Shown here: positions 1 to 6,007 of the stretch, in pieces
Layout of the letters: the number at the start of each line of letters is the position of its first letter
How positions within the stretch are numbered: the stretch's first letter is position 1
Source of the DNA: Clostridia bacterium
Lineage (GTDB): Bacteria; Bacillota_A; Clostridia; Oscillospirales; CAG-272
DNA: 10,379 nucleotides
Assembly (NCBI GenBank): GCA_017408625.1
Contig: JAFQUG010000335.1
Coordinates: 1-10,379, forward strand
Direction: 5' to 3'
Position numbers and translations under genes: made by a program
The notes under the pieces: model-generated
Seen by the model: the letters and a program-made list of their open reading frames with translations, nothing else
Databases searched by the model: none
Told to the model about the DNA's origin: nothing

Positions 1-1
1 A

Positions 2-181
2 ATTGCCGAAATCGACGTCAAAATTGCCGTTGGTGACAACCGCCGAGAATTGATCGAAAAATACGTCAAAGTAGAGCATCTGACACGGGAAATGGTGGAG
101 ATTTTGATCGATAAAATTATGGTCGGAAAGCGCATTCCGGGGACACGAAACGTGCCAATCAAAATTCACTGGAATTTCTGA
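2..181 (+). CDS. Large serine recombinase, C-terminal fragment (5' end outside window)
   Basis: An open frame enters from the left edge and ends at TGA 179-181, giving 59 residues. The visible part has the pattern RELIEKYVKVEHLT, then REMVEILIDKIMVGKR, and ends VPIKIHWNF. This is the usual C-terminal tail of clostridial large serine recombinases of the resolvase/invertase superfamily (SpoIVCA/TnpX-like), which cut and rejoin DNA at att sites through an N-terminal catalytic serine. The catalytic domain and the recombinase zinc-ribbon/coiled-coil region are outside the window, so activity cannot be judged. The stop lies about 100 bases from the point where a catalase gene begins abruptly, the position expected for an integrase gene placed beside its own attachment site. 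The stretch is visibly richer in A/T than the genes to its right. Family assignment rests on recognising the tail only; the element type (prophage, conjugative transposon or skin-like element) cannot be told. Confidence 0.72.
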   Translation: MAEIDVKIAVGDNRRELIEKYVKVEHLTREMVEILIDKIMVGKRIPGTRNVPIKIHWNF

Positions 182-213
182 AAAATCGTCAACTTCAAAA
201 GTGCCGAAAGCCC

Positions 214-471
214 TTGAAATATAAGGATTTTTCGCGGTTTTTAAAAGATCAAAAACATTGCGAATACGTGATAGTAACAGAGCAAAAGGCGCGCACCACC
301 TACGACAATATCTTGCGTCTTGCCGATGATCCCGACGTCAAGGACGTCATCCGCTTCTTGCGCCAGCGCGAGCTTGTGCACTACCAACGCTTCGCAGAGG
401 CTCTGAACAAGACCCGCGAAGGGCTTGACCGCAAGAACTACTACGCATATAACCCCTCGTTTGACAAATAA
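214..471 (+). CDS. cotJC: 3' fragment of a CotJC-type manganese catalase, interrupted at its 5' side
   Basis: From about position 280 the frame reads EQKARTTYDNILRLADDPDV, then KDVIRFLRQRELVHYQRF, and ends NYYAYNPSFDK before TAA at 469-471. This is the C-terminal part of the ferritin-like manganese catalase/spore coat protein CotJC family. The EQKARTTYDN helix and the E(x)VHxQRF helix are typical and the latter carries metal-site type Glu and His residues. Full-length proteins are about 190-220 residues; only about 64 remain here. The preceding residues (214-279, starting at a TTG with no convincing ribosome site) do not look like the family, so the TTG start is probably an artefact of reading through the junction. 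The frame is open from 115. The missing N-terminal part is presumably on the far side of the recombinase element. It may be a dead remnant or a gene restored when the element excises. Confidence 0.72.
   Translation: MKYKDFSRFLKDQKHCEYVIVTEQKARTTYDNILRLADDPDVKDVIRFLRQRELVHYQRFAEALNKTREGLDRKNYYAYNPSFDK
270..290. other. Probable attachment-site junction (element end inside catalase gene)
   Basis: The catalase similarity starts at the GAG codon 280-282, just after ACA 277-279, where family members normally read about AAEQKA. Left of this point the sequence is A/T-rich and unlike catalase. The change falls about 100 bases after the recombinase stop codon. This fits an attL/attR junction whose core overlaps roughly 277-288. 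The exact core cannot be fixed without the other element end, which lies outside the window. Confidence 0.5.
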
Positions 472-503
472 AAGGTTGGGAGAAACCGCTTGCGGTTTCT
501 CCC
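466..503 (-). terminator. Intrinsic terminator after the HAD hydrolase gene
   Basis: GGGAGAAACCG (478-488) and CGGTTTCTCCC (493-503) form an 11-bp perfect stem with a 4-base loop. It begins 4 bases past the HAD stop codon. On the - strand the stem is followed by AACCTTTTATTTG, a reasonable U-rich tail. On the + strand the bases after the stem (GGTCTTACA) are less U-rich, so termination of the converging catalase transcript is possible but weaker. Confidence 0.8.
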
Positions 504-507
504 GGTC

Positions 508-1356
508 TTACATATTCTCAAGCTGCTCCACAACCTCGGGCATGATACCGACCGTGTGGTGGCAGAGCGTGGCACGGCAAAGCCTTTTGACCTCGTCGAT
601 GGCGTTTTCGGGGCAGAATGCAAGGTCTGCCGCACGAAGCATGGCAAGGTCGTTTTCCTGGTCGCCGCACGCCACAACAAAGAGGTCGTGCCCCGTTCTC
701 TCGCGGTACAGGAGTCGAAGTCTTGCAATGCCCGACGCCTTGGTGCAGCCCTTGACCGTCAGCTCCAAAAAGCGCGGGCCCGAGACTGCGTACTCAAATC
801 GGTCACCGAATCTCTCAGCCAGGCAAGGCCGCAGCGCCACAAGCATCTCCGCCTCACCTCGAAACACCAGCTTGAACCATTGCCCCTCAGGGTTGGCACT
901 CGGCCACTCGTCGATGGGCAGCACGTGCGGGAAATCGGCCGGATTTCGCGTCATTTCACGCACAATGTCGCTGCCGCGGCCGTCGGTCATAAAGCCGTTC
1001 GGTGTCACCACACGCACGCCAAGCTCAGGCGCGATCTCCCGCGCATATTTGGCCGCGGCGATCACATCCTGGGTTCTCATGCTTGTGGGGTACAGTCGCT
1101 CACCCGTGGAAAAATCCAGCAGATACGAGCCGTTGCACACCACGGCAGGCAGCGTACACATCGTACCCGACTGCGGCAGCACGCGCACGATATTTTTATG
1201 CATACGTCCCGTGCCGTAGGTAAACTGGCCACCGCGCGCGCAAAACTCAGAAATTGCCTGCAGATTTACCTCGGGCGGCTGCGCGCCTGCGCCGAAAAAC
1301 GTGCCGTCCAGGTCGGTCACAATGGCGATATGTGCAAAGATATTCTCATTCTTCAC
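508..1356 (-). CDS. Cof-type HAD-IIB family hydrolase
   Basis: A 282-residue protein of the haloacid dehalogenase superfamily, cap type IIB (Cof/YidA-like), usually a cytoplasmic sugar-phosphate, nucleotide or flavin-precursor phosphatase. Motif I is DLDGT at residues 15-19, with nucleophile D15 and acid/base D17. Motif II is a Thr in TYGTGR (46-51). The motif III lysine is probably K206 (or K202) in LTVKGCTKASG, and motif IV is GDQENDLAML (231-240). Residues ~80-195 form the cap. Length is normal for the family. The start is GTG 1356-1354, inside the end of the upstream rluD-like gene (11-base overlap), with GGAG at 1370-1367 as a ribosome site 10 bases away, so translation is likely coupled. 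It is the last gene before the operon terminator. The substrate cannot be predicted from sequence; Cof proteins are commonly promiscuous. Confidence 0.88.
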   Translation of the reverse strand: MKNENIFAHIAIVTDLDGTFFGAGAQPPEVNLQAISEFCARGGQFTYGTGRMHKNIVRVLPQSGTMCTLPAVVCNGSYLLDFSTGERLYPTSMRTQDVIAAAKYAREIAPELGVRVVTPNGFMTDGRGSDIVREMTRNPADFPHVLPIDEWPSANPEGQWFKLVFRGEAEMLVALRPCLAERFGDRFEYAVSGPRFLELTVKGCTKASGIARLRLLYRERTGHDLFVVACGDQENDLAMLRAADLAFCPENAIDEVKRLCRATLCHHTVGIMPEVVEQLENM

Positions 1357-2317
1357 GGCGTAAAATCTCCAAAAGCTTGATCATTTCGGGCGGTTGGGGG
1401 GCTGTAAAATGCATGCGCTCGCCTGTGGTCGGGTGCGTCAGGTACAGCTCGCAGGCGTGCAGCGTCTGCCCCTTGATCCAGGCCTTATGCCGCGCGCCGA
1501 AGGGGGTGTTGTCGCCGCCGTACACCTCGTCACCCAGCAGCGGATGCCCCTTTGCGGCCATATGCACGCGGATCTGATGCGTTCTGCCCGTCTCCAGGCG
1601 GCACTCAATATAGGTAAACGCGTTACCCCATGTCTGCCTGCCTGCAAATCTTTCCAGCACGCGATAATGCGTGACTGCATCGCGTGCTTCGCGGTCCGGG
1701 TCGCGGATGACCGCCATTTTCTTGCGGTCCACGGGGTGACGGCCAATGGGCAGGTCAACCGTGCCCTCGTCCTCCTTGACGTTTCCCACGCACACAGCGC
1801 GGTAGATGCGGTGCGCACTATGCTCCTTGATCTGCTCGGCTAAGTGCAGGTGCGCGCGATCGTTCTTGGCCACGACCAAAAGCCCGGAGGTATCCTTATC
1901 GATTCGATGCACGATGCCGGGGCGCAGCACGCCGCCAATCCCCGACAGACTGCCCTTGCAATGATACAGGAGTGCATTGACCAGCGTGCCGCTCGGGTTT
2001 CCCGCCGCGGGATGCACCACCATGCCGACAGGCTTGTTGACTACGATGATGTCGTCGTCCTCGTACACCACGTCCAAAGGGATATCCTCGGGCAACGCAG
2101 CATCCGGCTCGGGCTCGGGAATGACCACCGTGATCTCGTCCCCGCACTTGACCTTACAGTTTTTGGAGACCGACGCGCCGCCAATCGACACACCGCCCTC
2201 CTCTATGAGTCTGACCGCAGCGGAGCGGGTCAGATCGGCCCGCTCCGAGAGGTATTTGTCTATTCTTGTACCCGCATCGGCGGCCTCAACTCTGAGTGTC
2301 AGCGTCTGCATGGCCAT
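1346..2317 (-). CDS. rluD: RluD-family (RluA-type) 23S rRNA pseudouridine synthase
   Basis: The protein isomerises specific uridines to pseudouridine, in 23S rRNA helix 69 for the best known RluD. An S4 RNA-binding domain spans residues ~16-65 (GTRIDKYLSER, LTRSAAVRLIEEGGVSIGG). The catalytic domain follows, with VNKPVGMVVHPAAG at 93-106, the signature HRIDKDTSGLLV with catalytic D140, and ETGRTHQIRVH near the C-terminal third. From the chosen start it has 323 residues, normal for the family. I chose ATG 2317 (M-A-M-Q) because GGAG at 2328-2325 sits 7 bases upstream; a frame opening at 2347 is longer but lacks this site. It overlaps the end of lspA by 32 bases, and the lspA-rluD pair is widely conserved (B. 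subtilis lspA-ylyB). The exact target uridine is inferred from family, so the symbol is tentative. Confidence 0.9.
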   Translation of the reverse strand: MAMQTLTLRVEAADAGTRIDKYLSERADLTRSAAVRLIEEGGVSIGGASVSKNCKVKCGDEITVVIPEPEPDAALPEDIPLDVVYEDDDIIVVNKPVGMVVHPAAGNPSGTLVNALLYHCKGSLSGIGGVLRPGIVHRIDKDTSGLLVVAKNDRAHLHLAEQIKEHSAHRIYRAVCVGNVKEDEGTVDLPIGRHPVDRKKMAVIRDPDREARDAVTHYRVLERFAGRQTWGNAFTYIECRLETGRTHQIRVHMAAKGHPLLGDEVYGGDNTPFGARHKAWIKGQTLHACELYLTHPTTGERMHFTAPQPPEMIKLLEILRREE

Positions 2318-2837
2318 CTTTGGACTCCGCCTCGTCGACGGGAGCATTTTTCTTGTTTTTGATCTCGGTAATGACCGACAGAATCAGCCACAGCACCATC
2401 AACGCTCCGCCAATGGTTACGGCACAGTCGGCGACGTTAAAGATCCATTTCCACAGATTGGGGAATGCACAAAAATCAATAAAGTCGGTCACGACTCCCA
2501 GCGTGCAGCGGTCGATCATGTTGCCGATGCCGCCCGCGATCAGCAGCGTCAGAATCACCTGCATGAACTTATCCTTCGGCTCTTTTTTGACCCACCAGAC
2601 AAGCATGCCGATCATGAGCAGAATGCCTACGGTCGAGAGGATCATGAACATCCAGCGCGAATCGTCAAACCAGCCGAAGATCGCACCGTCGTTTTTGATA
2701 TGCGTCCAGTGCAGCACTCCCTCGATCACGGGGATAGACTCCCCTTCGGGAATGTGTTGTATCACAAGATACTTGGTCAGCTGATCCGCGCCTACGATCA
2801 CGGCGACGATGGCTGCCCATAAGATCAGATACAGCAT
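2286..2837 (-). CDS. lspA: Lipoprotein signal peptidase (signal peptidase II)
   Basis: This membrane aspartic protease removes signal peptides from diacylglyceryl-modified prolipoproteins after Lgt acts. The 183-residue protein has hydrophobic segments at about 3-20, 61-82, 92-108 and 138-157. The family blocks are present: DQLTK at 18-22, NDGAIFG at 49-55, GGIGNMIDR at 102-110, VVTDFIDF at 115-122 and FNVADCAVTIG at 133-143. The catalytic Asp pair is D118 and D137, with the same 19-residue spacing as in characterised LspA proteins. After the last helix there is a charged tail of about 25 residues, slightly longer than usual, whose coding sequence overlaps the next gene. The start ATG 2837-2835 has AAAGGAA about 5 bases upstream. 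The gene follows ileS, as in B. subtilis, but is separated from it by the structured gap 2838-3178. Confidence 0.95.
   Translation of the reverse strand: MLYLILWAAIVAVIVGADQLTKYLVIQHIPEGESIPVIEGVLHWTHIKNDGAIFGWFDDSRWMFMILSTVGILLMIGMLVWWVKKEPKDKFMQVILTLLIAGGIGNMIDRCTLGVVTDFIDFCAFPNLWKWIFNVADCAVTIGGALMVLWLILSVITEIKNKKNAPVDEAESKDGHADADTQS
2325..2328 (-). promoter_or_regulatory. Ribosome binding site deciding the rluD-like start
   Basis: GGAG on the - strand, 7 bases before ATG 2317-2315 and inside the end of lspA. It favours this start over the longer frame beginning at 2347. Confidence 0.7.
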
Positions 2838-2857
2838 AAAAGTTCCTTTCTATAATG

Positions 2858-2883
2858 CCGAGGGTCGTTCCCGACCCTCGGCG
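2858..2883 (-). other. GNRA-capped hairpin in the lspA leader
   Basis: GCCGAGGGTCG (2858-2868) and CGACCCTCGGC (2873-2883) form an 11-bp perfect stem. Read on the - strand the loop is GGAA, a stable GNRA tetraloop. The bases after the stem on the - strand (ATTATAGAAAGG) are not U-rich, so it is unlikely to be an efficient intrinsic terminator. It sits about 10 bases above the lspA ribosome site, so it may protect or process the mRNA, or modulate lspA expression. On the + strand the tail GGTCTTATATT is only mildly T-rich. Confidence 0.55.
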
Positions 2884-2896
2884 GTCTTATATTGCG

Positions 2897-3177
2897 TAGC
2901 CGAACGGGAGTCGAACCAAGTTGGTTTTGACGGGCAGATTTATCCGATCCCTTCATCTTTTCCCTTGGACATATTGCCTATATGCCCTGCGGGAAAAGCT
3001 TTTGGGCTCGAAAAAATCTGCTATGTCAAAACTGCATAGCACCCGCCGGCGAATGCATTTTTGATAGATTTTGGTGTGATTTTGCGCAGCAAGATACAAA
3101 TCTTGCAAGCGAAAGCGCGCCGAAAGATGCGAAAATGCATCGTCGTCGGGCAATTCGGTTCGATTCCCGTTCGGCTA
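2897..3177. repeat. 281-bp inverted-repeat element (MITE-like or structured RNA) between ileS and lspA
   Basis: The ends are 21-nt inverted repeats: TAGCCGAACGGGA... at 2897-2917 and ...TCCCGTTCGGCTA at 3157-3177, with one mismatch that is a G-U pair on the + strand. Pairing continues imperfectly for 6 more bases (2918-2923 with 3151-3156). Both outer ends are TA, so a TA target duplication is possible. Inside are two arms. Arm A (2925-3031) pairs TTTTGAC..GCAGATTT with AAATCTGC..GTCAAAA, then CTTTTCCC (2957-2964) with GGGAAAAG (2991-2998), then GGACATAT with ATATGCCC. Arm B (3042-3150) pairs CCCGCCGGCGAATGCATTTT with AAAATGCATCGTCGTCGGG (one bulge, one mismatch, one G-U) and is capped by GCAAGAT-ACAA-ATCTTGC (3089-3106). 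The right end lies 1 base past the ileS stop. No convincing gene is present. I do not recognise the family. Confidence 0.65.
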
Positions 3178-3178
3178 A

Positions 3179-5965
3179 TTAAAGTTCCAGAATATTCTTG
3201 CAGCGTGCGCAAAGAAAGTTGTCGCCCTCGGAAATTCCTTCCTTGGCATACGCCCAGCAACGGTCGCACTTGCAGCCGTCTGCAGGGGCTACGACCACGG
3301 CAATTCTGCCGTCCTCGCCCTTGACTGCACCCTCGGGGGCTTCGCCCTTGACCACCTCTGCCGCAGAGGTGATGAATACGGTTGCCAGATCGCCTGCGAA
3401 TGCGCTGAGCAGCTCGTATGCAGCGTCGTCAGCGGTGTAGACCGTGACCTTTGCATCCAGCGACTTACCGATCAGCTTTTCTGCACGCGCCAGCTCCAGT
3501 GCCTTCATAACGTCATCACGCAGCTCAAACAATTCATCCCATGCGTTAGTGCCCTCGGACTCGAGTGCCGCGTCGCATGCGGGCATATCGTTAAGGAATA
3601 CGCTCTCTGCCTTGTCGGTCGATGCATGAGGCATGGACTGCCAGATCTCCTCAGCGGTGAAGCTGATGATGGGAGCCATCAGACGGGTCATGCCCGAAAT
3701 GATGATATACATTGCAGTCTGTGCGCTTCTGCGCGCGCGGCTGTCTGCACGCTCGGTATAGACTCTGTCCTTGGTGATGTCCACGTACAGCTTGGACAGG
3801 TCAATGGTGCAGAAGTTATTGAGCGCGTGGTATGCGATATGGAATTCGTAACCGTCAAACGCGTCGCGAACCTCGCCGACCAGCTTGTTGTAGCGAGCAA
3901 GGATCCACTTGTCGATGGCGGGCAGCTCGTCGTAAGCCACCATATCGGTATCGGGATTGAAGTCGCCCAGGTTTGCAAGCAGGATTCTTGCGGTGTTACG
4001 GATCTTTCTGTAGGTTTCGGACTGCTGACGGAAAATGTTATCCGAGCAGCGAACGTCCGCGTGGTAGTCGGTAGAAGCAGCCCACAGTCTTGCGATGTCG
4101 CCGCCGTACTTCTTGACCACGTCATCGGGATCAACGCCGTTGCCAAGCGACTTGTGCATGGCTCTGCCCTCGCCGTCAACCACCCAGCCGTGGGTCAGAA
4201 CGGTCTTGTAGGGCGCGCCCTCGCCCTTAGCACCTACTGCGGTCAAAAGGGCTGCCTGGAACCAACCTCTGTACTGGTCTCCGCCCTCAAGATATACGTC
4301 AGAGGGCCAATGCAGCTCGGGTCTTTGCTCAAGCACTGCGATGTGAGACGAGCCGGAGTCAAACCAGCCGTCCAGGGTGTTGGTCTCGCGGCGGAACTTC
4401 TTGCAGCCGCACTTGCAGGTATAATCAGCGGGCATCAGCTCCTCGACGGACAGATCCCACCAGGAGTTGGAGCCCTTTTGGCCAAAGACCTCTGCAACCT
4501 TTGCAATGGTCGCATCGTCGCAAATGACCTCACCGCAATCCTCGCAATAGAATACGGGAATGGGCAGCCCCCACTGACGCTGACGGGAGATGCACCAGTC
4601 GGCACGGTCACGTACCATCTGTGCCATACGCTCGCCGCCCCCTGCGGGCAGCCAGGTCACGCTCTGACATGCGGCAACTGCCTCTTCCTTGAACGCATCC
4701 ACAGAGCAGAACCACTGGGGAGTTGCGCGGAAGATGATGGGAGACTTACATCTCCAGCAGTGCGGATATTCATGGCTCATTTCCTCGCTTGCGAACAGTG
4801 CGCCACTCTCCTTCATATCAGCAAGAATGACCTCGTTGGACTGTGCGTAGTAAAGCCCTGCGTACTTGCCTGCATCCTCGGTCTGGTAGCCGCGGTCGTC
4901 CACAGGCACGATGATATCAATGCCGTAACGCTTGCAGGTGATATAGTCGTCCGCACCAAAGCCGGGCGCGGTGTGCACGCAGCCTGTACCGGAATCCATG
5001 GTAACGTAATCCGCATTGACGATCAGCGACTCACGGTCCAGGAAGGGATGCTGTGCCTTCATATATTCAAAGGTGTTGCCGGGGAATGCTGCCAGGATCT
5101 CGTAATCCTCGATGCCGCCTGCCTTCATGGTCTTGGCGCAAAGAGCCTCTGCTACGATGTAGCACTCCTCTCCTGCCTTGACTACCACGTAGCTCTCCAC
5201 AGGGTTGAGCGCGATGGCAAGGTTACCGGGCAGTGTCCAGGTGGTGGTGGTCCAGATCACGAAATAGGTCTTGGACAGGTCGCAAACACCGGCCAGCTTG
5301 CCTGCGTCGTCCTTGATGGCGAACTTGACGAAAATAGAGGTACAGGAATCGGTTGCATACTCGATCTCTGCCTCGGCCAGTGCAGTCTCGTCCTTGGGGC
5401 ACCAGTACACGGGCTTCAGACCCTTGTAAATGTAGCCCTTCTTGAACATCTCACCAAAGACCAATACTTCCTTTTCTTCAAACTTGGGATCCATGGTCAG
5501 ATAGGGGTTCTCCCAATCTGCCAGAACGCCCAGTCTCTTGAACTGGTTTCTCTGAATGTCCACGTACTTCTCTGCAAACTGATAGCAAGCGGTACGGAAC
5601 TCGGAGGTCTTCATCTTCTTGCGGTCCAGCTTATTCTTCTTGATGATGGCAGACTCGATGGGCATGCCGTGGTTATCCCAACCGGGAACGATAGGCACGC
5701 GATAGCCGCTCATGGTCTTATACTTGTTGATAAAGTCCTTGAGCATTTTATTGAGTGCAGTACCCATGTGAATATTGCCGTTGGAGAAGGGAGGGCCGTC
5801 GTGCAAAATGAATGCGGGCTTGTCCGCATTCTGCTCTTGCAGGCGTGCGTACAGATCCATATTCTCCCAGTACTTGAGCATTTCGGGCTCGCGCTGCGGC
5901 AGATTTGCGCGCATTGCAAACGACGTACTGGGCAAATTCAGCGTACTTGTGTAATCCTTAGCCAT
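3179..5965 (-). CDS. ileS: Isoleucyl-tRNA synthetase
   Basis: This class Ia synthetase charges tRNA-Ile in the cytoplasm and hydrolyses mischarged Val-tRNA. The 928-residue length is normal for a bacterial IleRS. The HIGH-type motif lies in PPFSNGNIHMGTALNK, reading HMGT at 66-69 (5770-5759). The CP1 editing domain carries the Thr-rich WTTTTWTLPGN (238-248) and GTGCVHTAPGFGADD (326-340). The KMSKS-type motif reads AMHKSLGN at 602-609 (4162-4139). A C-terminal zinc-binding part has CDRC and CARC pairs (residues ~899-920). Both class-I signatures therefore differ from the consensus, while all domains are present, so the enzyme is probably functional. ATG 5965 has AAGGAG 10 bases upstream. There is only a 42-base gap from ylmH, so no T-box leader is present directly before this gene. 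The stop TAA touches the inverted-repeat element at its 3' side. Confidence 0.96.
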   Translation of the reverse strand: MAKDYTSTLNLPSTSFAMRANLPQREPEMLKYWENMDLYARLQEQNADKPAFILHDGPPFSNGNIHMGTALNKMLKDFINKYKTMSGYRVPIVPGWDNHGMPIESAIIKKNKLDRKKMKTSEFRTACYQFAEKYVDIQRNQFKRLGVLADWENPYLTMDPKFEEKEVLVFGEMFKKGYIYKGLKPVYWCPKDETALAEAEIEYATDSCTSIFVKFAIKDDAGKLAGVCDLSKTYFVIWTTTTWTLPGNLAIALNPVESYVVVKAGEECYIVAEALCAKTMKAGGIEDYEILAAFPGNTFEYMKAQHPFLDRESLIVNADYVTMDSGTGCVHTAPGFGADDYITCKRYGIDIIVPVDDRGYQTEDAGKYAGLYYAQSNEVILADMKESGALFASEEMSHEYPHCWRCKSPIIFRATPQWFCSVDAFKEEAVAACQSVTWLPAGGGERMAQMVRDRADWCISRQRQWGLPIPVFYCEDCGEVICDDATIAKVAEVFGQKGSNSWWDLSVEELMPADYTCKCGCKKFRRETNTLDGWFDSGSSHIAVLEQRPELHWPSDVYLEGGDQYRGWFQAALLTAVGAKGEGAPYKTVLTHGWVVDGEGRAMHKSLGNGVDPDDVVKKYGGDIARLWAASTDYHADVRCSDNIFRQQSETYRKIRNTARILLANLGDFNPDTDMVAYDELPAIDKWILARYNKLVGEVRDAFDGYEFHIAYHALNNFCTIDLSKLYVDITKDRVYTERADSRARRSAQTAMYIIISGMTRLMAPIISFTAEEIWQSMPHASTDKAESVFLNDMPACDAALESEGTNAWDELFELRDDVMKALELARAEKLIGKSLDAKVTVYTADDAAYELLSAFAGDLATVFITSAAEVVKGEAPEGAVKGEDGRIAVVVAPADGCKCDRCWAYAKEGISEGDNFLCARCKNILEL

Positions 5966-6007
5966 AACTTGATAGCTCCTTTATGTGTATAAAAATTGTT
6001 TTCTGTT

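Noticed and set aside
490..1380. 296-codon open frame on the + strand, antisense to the HAD gene
   Set aside because: It begins inside the terminator and mirrors the HAD gene; no recognisable motifs, and the HAD protein has all four motifs on the - strand.
3024..3029. TTGACA on the - strand within arm A, as a -35 for lspA
   Set aside because: No acceptable -10 lies 16-18 bases downstream, and the bases are explained by the inverted-repeat pairing.
3157..3177. tRNA 3' end-like sequence (GGTTCGATTCCC), with a matching inverted copy at 2897-2917
   Set aside because: The T-loop consensus is suggestive, but neither copy has a T-stem (only two pairs form), and no anticodon or D arm is found on either side. 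The bases pair with each other across the element instead.
2897..3177. Integron attC site
   Set aside because: The outer repeats contain GAAC/GTTC but not the paired RYYYAAC and GTTRRRY boxes at the ends, the element is longer than typical attC sites, and no integrase or cassette is nearby.
2953..3182. Short open frames of 66-87 codons on both strands in the ileS-lspA gap
   Set aside because: They run through the inverted-repeat arms, lack convincing ribosome sites and have no recognisable protein features.
3626..5992. 788-codon open frame on the + strand, antisense to ileS
   Set aside because: It is a codon-bias shadow of ileS. The opposite strand encodes a full, recognisable IleRS with a good ribosome site; the antisense translation shows no domain.
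5966..6007. T-box riboswitch before ileS
   Set aside because: The gap is only 42 bases and lacks the T-box sequence or an antiterminator; the gene is probably read with the ylm operon.
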